A stretch of 5,351 nt of DNA. Source: an uncultured Leucobacter sp. GTDB lineage: Bacteria > Actinomycetota > Actinomycetes > Actinomycetales > Microbacteriaceae. Below the pieces are notes generated by a model that did not search any database, was not told where the DNA came from, and worked only from the letters and a program-made list of their open reading frames with translations. Shown here piece after piece: positions 1 to 5,351 of this stretch (the stretch's first letter is position 1; every line of letters starts with the position of its first letter). The DNA lies in NCBI GenBank assembly GCA_945952575.1, contig CAMFIY010000214.1, positions 1 through 5,351 on the forward strand. Direction: 5' to 3'. The position numbers were made by a program, and so were the translations under genes.

Positions 1-2583
1 GCACTGCTCATCGGCGAGCCGGGCATGGGGAAGACGCGCATCGCGCAGGAAGTCGCCTACGCGCTCGAGGCTCGACTCGAACGGCCCGTGGCCGTCACGG
101 CGCTCCTGAGCCCGTCGCACCCGATGCACGGCATCGCCGCGCTCTTCGAGCTGGAGACCGCCGGCGCACTCTCGGGCGCACTCGTCTCCGATGCCGTCCA
201 GGCCGCCGAGAGCGGTCTGGGGCTCGACGAGGAGACGCAGCAGGAGGCGATGCAGCGGGTCTTCGCGCAGATCGCCCGCGCGGCCGAGGACGACGAGGAC
301 TCGGAGGAGCCCGCGGTCGAGCGGGTGCTCATCGCATCGGGCATCGATGCGTATCCGCCCGTGACGGCCTACCTCTTCGATCAGCTGGTGCGTTCGCGCC
401 GGATCCGCGTCATCGCGACGGCGCACCACCTCACGGGGGCCGCCGCACTCATCTCGGGCGATCCCCGGGTCACCGAGATCCACGTCAAGCGATTCACGCT
501 GGAGGAGACGGGGCAGTACCTCAAGCGGATCCTCGGCTGCGAGATCGTCGAGACCCGCACCCTGCACCACTGGCATCGGATCACGCGCGGCAGCGCGCTC
601 TCCCTGCAGATGCTCGCGACGGCGATGGAGAGCCGCGACCGGCTCGGCCGCCGCCGCGGCGTGGTCTGGGAGCTCCCCGAGGCCGACGGCGCCCCCGAGG
701 AGTTCGGCGCCTATCTGCGCAGCATCTGCACCCCGGACGAGCTCACCGCGCTCGAGATCATCGCCGCGGCCGAGCCGCTCAGCGAGACCGTGCTGCTGCA
801 GCTGCTCGACCCGGAGGCCGTCACTTCGTTGCGCCGCCGCGGGCTCGTCGACTCCCGTACGCTGCCGAACCGCACGGTCGCCCTCTCGGTCAGCAGCCCC
901 GTGTTCCGCGATGCGATCCTGCTGCAGGCCGCGCCCCAGCGCTTGTACACATCTGGCGCTGGCGTCGTTGTTGCGCTTGTAGATTTGAGTGGCGGTCGGG
1001 TTCTTGCGCAGTCCGCCGAGCGCATCCAGCGTCTCGTGAGGCTCGGCCTGGAGGCCGGCCGCGGCATCCCGCTCGACTGGCTGTGGCAGGCGTTGGAGGC
1101 GAGCGGCGACCCGGACGAGGCCGCCTGGAACCGGCGGATCGCACTCGCCGTCGCGTGGCATCCGAAGGCCTCCGCAGAGCAGGCCGGGATCGCCGCGCTC
1201 CGCGCGGCCCGCGAGACGCGGGTCAGCGGCGAGATCGCTCACCCGAGCGAGGTGGTCGACCTCCTCGAGCAGGCCAGCGAGCAGTTGCTGCTCGGCGGCG
1301 ACGGCACCTCGTACGAGGCGATCGCCATCGAGCTCGAGTTCGTGCGTGCGCTGCTGCTCGACACCGAGGATCACGAGCGGGCCAATCGGCGCCTCGAGGC
1401 GCTCGTGCGCCGGGTCGCCGGCGGCATCGCCGATCGCGCCGACGAGCGTGTCATCGTGGTCGATGCGGCGCGCGCCTACTCGCTGGCCTGCTCGGGATCG
1501 CTGAAGTCGGCCTACGCGCTGTGCCGGCGGCTCATGCCCGCGGGGGCCGAGCAGCTCTCGGTCCAGGCCGAGTGGGCCCGCCTGAAGGCCCGGCTCGTCG
1601 AATCGCTGGTCCGCGCGCAGCAGGGCGGCTACACCGACGCGATGGTGATCGCGGAGGACGCGAAGCACTTCGCGGAGTACGGCGCGAACCCGCAGCGCGA
1701 GGAGGCGGACCTGCTCGCCTTCGCCCGATTCTTCGCCATCTGGAGCAGCGGCTCCGTCGAGGCGAGCCGCACGGCGCTCGGTTCGCTCGAGCGCAGCGTC
1801 TTCTCGCAGGCGGCCGGATCCGGTCTCGTCGAGACCGGCGGGGTGCTGCAGTCGCTGCTCGAGGGGCGCTGGCGGCTGGCGGTGCAGGAGGGGGAGCGCT
1901 TGCGCGACCGCCTGCTCGAACGGGACGTCTACGGCCTGCGCCCGCTCGCGTGCGCCGCTCTCGCTCTCGCCTTCGCCGCTCTCGGCGAGCGGGAGGAGTC
2001 GGCCCGCGCGGTGCGCGAGGCCGAGCGCCAGCAGCACGGCCTCGCACAGGCGATGATCGGTGCGCTCCGGCTGCTCACGCTCCGGGCACGGCAGTGGTCG
2101 TCGGACGACGGTGCGGTGATCGAGGCCAAGCGGCTCGCCGCGTGGGCCGCGGAAGAGGGGCTGGCCGATATCGAGCTGAAGGCGCTGCACACCGGCCTGC
2201 TGCTCGACGCCGAGCAGTTCGAGCAGATGCTGCCCCGGATCGAGTCGCTGGCCGCGCGCATCGACCTGCCGCTCGGCGCACTGCTCGCCCGGCACGCCGA
2301 GGAACTGCTCGGCCGGTCGGGCGGCTGGGACTCGCCGACGGCGCGCACGCTCGCGGAGTTCGGCATCTGGATGCCGCTCCCGCAGACGGCGAAGCTCTCC
2401 GAGCGCGAGCGGGAGATCGCACTTCTCGCGTCGCTCGGCTATTCGAGCCGTTGGATCGCCGAGCAGCATTTCCTCTCGGTGCGCACGGTGGAGACGCATC
2501 TGCGTCACGTGTTCACGAAGCTGGGCGCGAGCAACCGGGACGAGTTGCGCGTCTGGTTCCGCCGGGAGCGGCAGCCGGTCTGA
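1..2583 (+). CDS. LuxR-family ATPase transcriptional regulator (LAL/MalT-like), 5' partial
   Basis: The frame is open from base 1, so the gene starts upstream; the ATG at 25 lies inside the P-loop and is not the start. Residues are numbered from base 1 (860 visible). Seen: Walker A GEPGMGKT at 5-12; an acidic run near 94-103; a hydrophobic strand VLIASGID at 109-116 where Walker B belongs, without the usual Asp pair; VIATAHH at 137-143, matching the family's ATxR strand but with His for Arg; a winged-helix-like part about 240-312; helical TPR/MalT-like repeats about 340-780; and a LuxR helix-turn-helix at 799-850 (LSEREREI, then SVRTVETHLRHVFTKLG). Known of the family: LAL proteins are cytoplasmic nucleotide-dependent regulators of roughly 850-950 residues that bind DNA through the C-terminal domain. 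Inferred: it may control the exopolysaccharide genes that follow. Residues 313-335 are suspect because of the adapter-like stretch at 936-1005. The ligand and targets are unknown. Confidence 0.9.
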   Translation, partial: ALLIGEPGMGKTRIAQEVAYALEARLERPVAVTALLSPSHPMHGIAALFELETAGALSGALVSDAVQAAESGLGLDEETQQEAMQRVFAQIARAAEDDEDSEEPAVERVLIASGIDAYPPVTAYLFDQLVRSRRIRVIATAHHLTGAAALISGDPRVTEIHVKRFTLEETGQYLKRILGCEIVETRTLHHWHRITRGSALSLQMLATAMESRDRLGRRRGVVWELPEADGAPEEFGAYLRSICTPDELTALEIIAAAEPLSETVLLQLLDPEAVTSLRRRGLVDSRTLPNRTVALSVSSPVFRDAILLQAAPQRLYTSGAGVVVALVDLSGGRVLAQSAERIQRLVRLGLEAGRGIPLDWLWQALEASGDPDEAAWNRRIALAVAWHPKASAEQAGIAALRAARETRVSGEIAHPSEVVDLLEQASEQLLLGGDGTSYEAIAIELEFVRALLLDTEDHERANRRLEALVRRVAGGIADRADERVIVVDAARAYSLACSGSLKSAYALCRRLMPAGAEQLSVQAEWARLKARLVESLVRAQQGGYTDAMVIAEDAKHFAEYGANPQREEADLLAFARFFAIWSSGSVEASRTALGSLERSVFSQAAGSGLVETGGVLQSLLEGRWRLAVQEGERLRDRLLERDVYGLRPLACAALALAFAALGEREESARAVREAERQQHGLAQAMIGALRLLTLRARQWSSDDGAVIEAKRLAAWAAEEGLADIELKALHTGLLLDAEQFEQMLPRIESLAARIDLPLGALLARHAEELLGRSGGWDSPTARTLAEFGIWMPLPQTAKLSEREREIALLASLGYSSRWIAEQHFLSVRTVETHLRHVFTKLGASNRDELRVWFRRERQPV
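936..1005 (-). other. Nextera i5-adapter-like segment inside the regulator gene (probable artefact)
   Basis: Compared from memory with the reverse complement of the Nextera i5-side adapter, the stretch aligns without gaps. Positions 936-954 match the Tn5 mosaic end at 14 of 19 bases, 955-968 match the read-1 tail at 10 of 14, 969-976 is an 8-base gap of index size, and 977-1005 match P5 at 18 of 29. The best parts are TACACATCTG (946-955) and TGTAGAT (978-984). Codons here (ACA, TCT, GTT, CTT, GTA, TTG, AGT) contrast with the GC-ending codons on both sides. The + frame reads LYTSGAG and VDLSGGR, close to the adapter translations LYTSDAA and VDLGGRR; the - strand reads DVYKR, a peptide typical of adapter contamination. 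About one third of the bases disagree, so it is not a clean adapter. Mixed consensus calling is the favoured explanation, and chance or natural divergence remains possible. Confidence 0.6.
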
Positions 2584-2634
2584 CCGTCGGTCGAGATCCG
2601 GGGTGCGTACGGGTTACGTAAACTCCGTCGGTCG
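2584..2634 (+). repeat. 10-bp direct repeat pair flanking a palindrome
   Basis: CCGTCGGTCG occurs perfectly at 2584-2593 and again at 2625-2634, 41 bases start to start, close to four helical turns. The first copy directly follows the regulator's stop codon, and GACCG/CGGTC there also forms an inverted pair. Between the copies lies the 8-bp palindrome TTACGTAA (2614-2621). The arrangement resembles paired operator sites on one face of the helix, but no binding protein can be assigned from sequence. Confidence 0.45.
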
Positions 2635-2682
2635 GATGCCGCAATGCCCTTAACTATTCCACGTCAAGCTATCTATCGGGTC
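2584..2682 (+). promoter_or_regulatory. Intergenic region, likely promoter/operator of the exopolysaccharide operon
   Basis: This is the only sizeable gap between genes. Its right half (about 2647-2680) is clearly richer in A and T than the coding DNA, as expected for a promoter or leader. TAAACT at 2619-2624 is a fair -10 candidate, overlapping the palindrome TTACGTAA at 2614-2621, but no good -35 sits at normal spacing. TTAACT (2650-2655) and TATCTA (2670-2675) look like promoter boxes but are only 14 bases apart. I see no hairpin followed by a T run, so there is no convincing intrinsic terminator for the upstream regulator and read-through into the next gene is possible. Confidence 0.35.
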
Positions 2683-2690
2683 AGGGGGAG
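2683..2690 (+). promoter_or_regulatory. Shine-Dalgarno sequence of the sugar transferase gene
   Basis: AGGGGGAG is a strong purine-rich ribosome binding site. It lies only 2 bases before GTG 2693 but 8 bases before the in-frame GTG 2699. Counted from its AGGGGG core, 2693 is 4 bases away. Spacing therefore favours 2699 slightly. Confidence 0.6.
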
Positions 2691-2692
2691 CC

Positions 2693-4183
2693 GTGCTCGT
2701 GCGTAACGATGGCATCCTGGCCGAGGATGCCCGGTCGATGTCCATCGACTTCATCCCGCGTCCCAGCCAAACCCTCGGGCGACGCCGTGAATGGGAGCGC
2801 AGCTACCGGCGGAAGCTCCAGGTGAGCGACGCGATCGTGATCGTGCTCAGCATCCTCACCGGCATGACCGTGCAGACCGTGCACCTCGGCCATGTGCCGT
2901 CCGATCTCTGGTTCGCGCCTTCTCTGGCATTCGCCTGGTTCATGCTCACCAGCATGATCAACTCGCGACAGGCGGTCTGCCTGGGAGTCGGTACGACCGA
3001 GTACCGTCGGGTGGCCACGGCGACCATGCTGGCCTTCGGCATCGCCGCGTTCGTGCTGCTGCTCGCTCCGATGACCGAGCACCGGAGCACGCTCGTGATC
3101 TCCCTCGTGATCGGCCTGCTCGGGCTGCTTCTGGAGCGTTGGGCCTGGCGGCGCTGGCTGCAGCGGCAGCGTCTCGCAGGCGGATTCTCCTCGCGCACCC
3201 TGGTGGTCGGAAACCGCGGGGACATCGAGTACGTGATCGGATCGCTGTCGCATCGTGGCGGGAAGGGCTATCACGTCGTCGGCGCGACGCTGTTCGACGA
3301 CGAGGCGGAGTCGATCATGGTCGGCGAGACCCGGTACCCGGTCTACGGCACCTGGCAGACGGTCGCACAGGTCGCGCAGCGGATCGGGGCCGACACGATC
3401 GTGGTCGCGAGCCAGCCTGAGCGTGCGGCGACCTTCGTGCGCGAGCTGAGCTGGGAGCTCGAGGGTACGGCCGCCGAGCTCGTCCTCTCGAGCCAGGTCA
3501 CCGATGTCGTCGGCCCTCGCCTCGCGCTGCAGCAGGTGGACGGCCTGCCGCTGCTCCGGATCCGGATCCCGAGCTACGAAGGCGGGCACTACCTGCTGAA
3601 GCGCGGCTTCGATCTGCTCGTGTCGACCGGCGGACTGATCCTCCTCGCCCTGATGACGCCGGTCCTCGCCGTGCTGATCAAGCTCGACTCCCCGGGCCCC
3701 GTCTTCTTCTCCCAGGAGCGAGTCGGCCGCGACGGCCACATGTTCCGGATGTTCAAATTCCGCACCATGGTCGTGGACGCCGAGGCGGCTCTGGCTGCGC
3801 TGAAGGCGCAGAACGAGGGATCCGGCCCCCTGTTCAAGATGAAGGACGATCCGCGGGTCACTCGGGTGGGACGCGTGCTGCGCAAGATCTCGCTCGACGA
3901 GTTCCCCCAGTTCTGGAACGTGTTCATCGGCGACATGAGCATCGTCGGCCCGAGGCCGCCGCTGCCGAGTGAGGTCGTGGAATACGACGGCGCCGTTGCG
4001 CGTCGACTGTACGTGAAGCCCGGAATCACCGGTCCCTGGCAGGTATCCGGCCGTAGCGATCTCTCCTGGAACGAGAGCGTGCGGCTCGACCTGAGCTACG
4101 TCGAGAACTGGTCGATCATGAACGACCTGCAGATCATGTATCGCACCGCTCGTGTGATGCTGGATCGGCGAGGGGCGTACTGA
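2693..4183 (+). CDS. Polyprenyl-phosphate sugar-1-phosphate transferase (exopolysaccharide priming enzyme, WcaJ/WbaP/CpsE-like)
   Basis: Membrane enzyme that transfers a hexose-1-phosphate from a nucleotide sugar to undecaprenyl phosphate, the first step of exopolysaccharide or capsule unit assembly. Seen in 496 residues, numbered from GTG 2693: four hydrophobic segments (about 43-64, 71-89, 107-127, 133-149); a CoA-binding/Rossmann-like domain with TLVVGNRGD (169-177); KRGFDL (303-308), leading into a fifth hydrophobic helix (about 306-330) with Pro323; SPGPVFF (333-339); QERVG (341-345); KFRTM (355-359); LDEFPQFWN (401-409), holding the Asp402-Glu403 pair that matches the catalytic dyad of this family; SIVGPRP (416-422); and KPGITGPWQVSGR (442-454). 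Length and domain order are those of a full, intact family member. Start could be GTG 2693, GTG 2699 (better ribosome-site spacing) or ATG 2738. The sugar cannot be told from sequence. It heads a likely operon with the minigene and flippase downstream. Confidence 0.93.
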   Translation: MLVRNDGILAEDARSMSIDFIPRPSQTLGRRREWERSYRRKLQVSDAIVIVLSILTGMTVQTVHLGHVPSDLWFAPSLAFAWFMLTSMINSRQAVCLGVGTTEYRRVATATMLAFGIAAFVLLLAPMTEHRSTLVISLVIGLLGLLLERWAWRRWLQRQRLAGGFSSRTLVVGNRGDIEYVIGSLSHRGGKGYHVVGATLFDDEAESIMVGETRYPVYGTWQTVAQVAQRIGADTIVVASQPERAATFVRELSWELEGTAAELVLSSQVTDVVGPRLALQQVDGLPLLRIRIPSYEGGHYLLKRGFDLLVSTGGLILLALMTPVLAVLIKLDSPGPVFFSQERVGRDGHMFRMFKFRTMVVDAEAALAALKAQNEGSGPLFKMKDDPRVTRVGRVLRKISLDEFPQFWNVFIGDMSIVGPRPPLPSEVVEYDGAVARRLYVKPGITGPWQVSGRSDLSWNESVRLDLSYVENWSIMNDLQIMYRTARVMLDRRGAY

Positions 4184-4215
4184 TGGGCGTCGACTACGCG
4201 ACAGAGAGGCGGTGA
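4183..4215 (+). CDS. Possible 10-codon minigene/leader between transferase and flippase
   Basis: The transferase stop TGA overlaps an ATG (TGATG, 4181-4185). That ATG has a good Shine-Dalgarno sequence, GAGGGG at 4170-4175, seven bases upstream. It opens the frame MGVDYATERR, ending at TGA 4213-4215, seven bases before the flippase ATG at 4223. The placement suggests translational coupling: ribosomes finishing the transferase could restart here and stop right beside the flippase start. It could equally be chance, or the remnant of an older flippase start lost by a frameshift. No known peptide is recognised. Confidence 0.3.
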   Translation: MGVDYATERR

Positions 4216-4222
4216 TCGCGTC

Positions 4223-5351
4223 ATGCTGCAGCAGAACAGCGGGCATGCGCAGGATCGCCGGGAGTTGGGCGCTGGAAGCGTGATCAGCTTCGGCGGTGCC
4301 GCCTTCAGCGCCGCAGCGGGCTTCGTCCTCGTCATCGTCCTCGGCCGCGCACTCGGGGATTCGGGCGCCGGTGTGGTCTTCCAGGTCATCGCCGTCTTCA
4401 ACATCGCACTCGCCTTCGGCCGGGTCAGCATGGACTCGGCAGCGGTCTGGCTGCTGCCCCGGCTCAAGCTCGAGCGCTCGACGGCCCTCCCGTCGACGGC
4501 CTGGGGCATGGTGGCGGTGTCGGGCCTGGCCGGTCTGATCGCCGCGATCGCCGTGATCGGGTGGAATCTTTCCACCCGCGGTGCCGATTCGACCGAGCTC
4601 TTCGCCGTGATCGTGACGCTGCCGCTCGCCGCGATGCTCATGACGGGGCTCGCGGCGACCCGGGCGCTCGGCGGCGTCATCCCCTTCTCGACCATCGGGA
4701 ACGTCTTGCTGCCGGGTCTTCGCCCGCTGCTGATCCTCGGTGCGGTCATGGCCGGTTGGGGAGTGCTCGGGGCGTCGATCGCCTGGGCGGTGCCGGTGAT
4801 CCCGGCCCTGCTCCTCGCCTTTCTGGTCATGACCAGGCAGCTGGGCAAGTACCGGTCGACCCTCGCGGACTCCTCTGCGGCCGGCCCCATCGTGGACGCG
4901 ACGCCCACCACCTCGACCTTCGCATCGGGCTCGATCCCGCGCCGGATCGCCGGGTACGCTGCGCCGAGGGTCGTCTCGGCGATCTTCGAGCAGGTGCTGG
5001 TCTGGGGCGGCGTGCTGATGGTCGGCGCTCTGGCCAGTTCCGCCGATGCGGGCGTGTATGCGGCGGCGGCAAGGTACGTCGGCGCCGGCATGATCATCGA
5101 CACGGCCCTCCGCGTGGTCATCGCGCCGATGTTCAGCCGCCTGCACCACGCCGGCGATTTCGAGCGACTCGGCTCGGTATTCAGAACCGCCACGATCTGG
5201 CTCGTGCTCTTCAGCTGTCCGATCTTCCTGCTCCTCGCGGTGTTCGCCCCGGTGATGCTCGGCATCACCGGTCCAGAGTTCGTACGCGGCGGCGAGGTGC
5301 TCGCGATCATGAGCCTCGGAATGCTCGTCGTGCTCCTCGCCGGCAACATCC
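4223..5351 (+). CDS. Wzx-like lipid-linked oligosaccharide flippase (MOP superfamily), 3' partial
   Basis: The reading frame from ATG 4223 stays open to the window end, giving 376 residues with no stop. It is strongly hydrophobic, with about ten membrane helices visible (near 20-40, 48-68, 92-114, 126-148, 157-178, 180-204, 245-270, 275-303, 322-345, 355-376) and a hydrophilic loop at 205-240. The GRALGDSGAG stretch (41-50), before the second helix, and the ITGPEFVRGGEVLAIMSLG stretch (348-366) resemble conserved parts of Wzx/RfbX-type polysaccharide exporters. That family has 12-14 helices and about 450-520 residues, so perhaps a hundred residues lie beyond the edge. It would flip undecaprenyl-linked repeat units across the cytoplasmic membrane. 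ATG 4223 is the only start codon after the in-frame TGA at 4181; GAGAGG at 4204-4209 is a somewhat distant ribosome site (13 bases). The gap to the transferase is 39 bases, so co-transcription is likely. A related MurJ-type function is less likely given the neighbour. Confidence 0.85.
   Translation, partial: MLQQNSGHAQDRRELGAGSVISFGGAAFSAAAGFVLVIVLGRALGDSGAGVVFQVIAVFNIALAFGRVSMDSAAVWLLPRLKLERSTALPSTAWGMVAVSGLAGLIAAIAVIGWNLSTRGADSTELFAVIVTLPLAAMLMTGLAATRALGGVIPFSTIGNVLLPGLRPLLILGAVMAGWGVLGASIAWAVPVIPALLLAFLVMTRQLGKYRSTLADSSAAGPIVDATPTTSTFASGSIPRRIAGYAAPRVVSAIFEQVLVWGGVLMVGALASSADAGVYAAAARYVGAGMIIDTALRVVIAPMFSRLHHAGDFERLGSVFRTATIWLVLFSCPIFLLLAVFAPVMLGITGPEFVRGGEVLAIMSLGMLVVLLAGNI

Noticed and set aside
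936..954. A genuine Tn5/IS50 end or transposon insertion
   Set aside because: There is no transposase gene, no second inverted end and no target duplication. The similarity continues into read-1, index and P5 parts that belong to library adapters, not to the natural transposon.
939..981. Repeat GCGCTTGTA at 939-947 and 973-981, resembling a degenerate 33-34-base tandem repeat
   Set aside because: Agreement outside the 9-base core is poor, and the whole stretch is better explained by the ungapped adapter-like alignment over 936-1005.
2582..2592. GACCG/CGGTC inverted repeat over the regulator stop codon as a terminator
   Set aside because: The stem would be four base pairs with a tiny loop, and no T run follows, so it does not make an intrinsic terminator.
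1083..2621. A 512-codon + strand frame overlapping the regulator gene
   Set aside because: The translation is almost entirely Arg, Ala and Gly with no recognisable motif, while the overlapping frame ends in a clear LuxR helix-turn-helix.
3558..3569. Perfect 12-bp palindrome GGATCCGGATCC inside the transferase gene
   Set aside because: It arises from repeated Arg-Ile codons (CGG ATC) in a conserved coding stretch; there is no sign of a separate role.
2681..5149. An 822-codon open frame on the minus strand across the transferase and flippase genes
   Set aside because: It is antisense to two clearly recognisable protein genes. Its translation is extremely rich in Arg, His, Asp, Glu and Gly with no domain motif, which is typical of a shadow frame in GC-rich DNA.

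Overview
The window is G+C-rich throughout, with strong third-position G/C preference, GTG as well as ATG starts and tightly packed co-directional genes. Together with the protein families present, this points to a high-GC actinobacterium. Microbacteriaceae is a plausible home, but that is an inference from general resemblance. All supported genes lie on the + strand; the long open frames on the - strand and in other + frames are shadows.

Layout. Positions 1-2583 hold most of a large LuxR-family ATPase regulator (LAL/MalT-like): a P-loop at the very start of the window, a long helical middle and a C-terminal LuxR helix-turn-helix. Its first few dozen residues lie upstream. Positions 2584-2692 form the only real intergenic gap. 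It carries a 10-bp direct repeat, a short palindrome, an AT-richer stretch and a Shine-Dalgarno sequence. Positions 2693-4183 encode a complete polyprenyl-phosphate sugar-1-phosphate transferase (WcaJ/WbaP/CpsE-like), the enzyme that starts lipid-linked exopolysaccharide repeat units. A 10-codon minigene (4183-4215) overlaps its stop codon. From 4223 a Wzx-like lipid-linked oligosaccharide flippase begins and runs off the right edge.

How it works together. The transferase and flippase form the start of an exopolysaccharide or capsule operon: the first loads a sugar phosphate on undecaprenyl phosphate at the inner face of the membrane, the second moves the finished lipid-linked unit outward. 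The LuxR-type regulator directly upstream is a candidate controller, with the intergenic repeats as candidate operators; this is inferred from position only.

The most unusual signal is not an obvious biological system. Positions 936-1005, inside the regulator gene, have codon use unlike their surroundings. Without gaps they align to the reverse complement of a complete Illumina Nextera i5-side adapter: transposon mosaic end, read-1 tail, an 8-base index gap, then P5. By hand count 42 of 62 compared bases match, in the right order and spacing. I read this as a probable sequencing or assembly artefact that corrupts about 23 residues of the regulator, although the identity is too low for a clean adapter copy.
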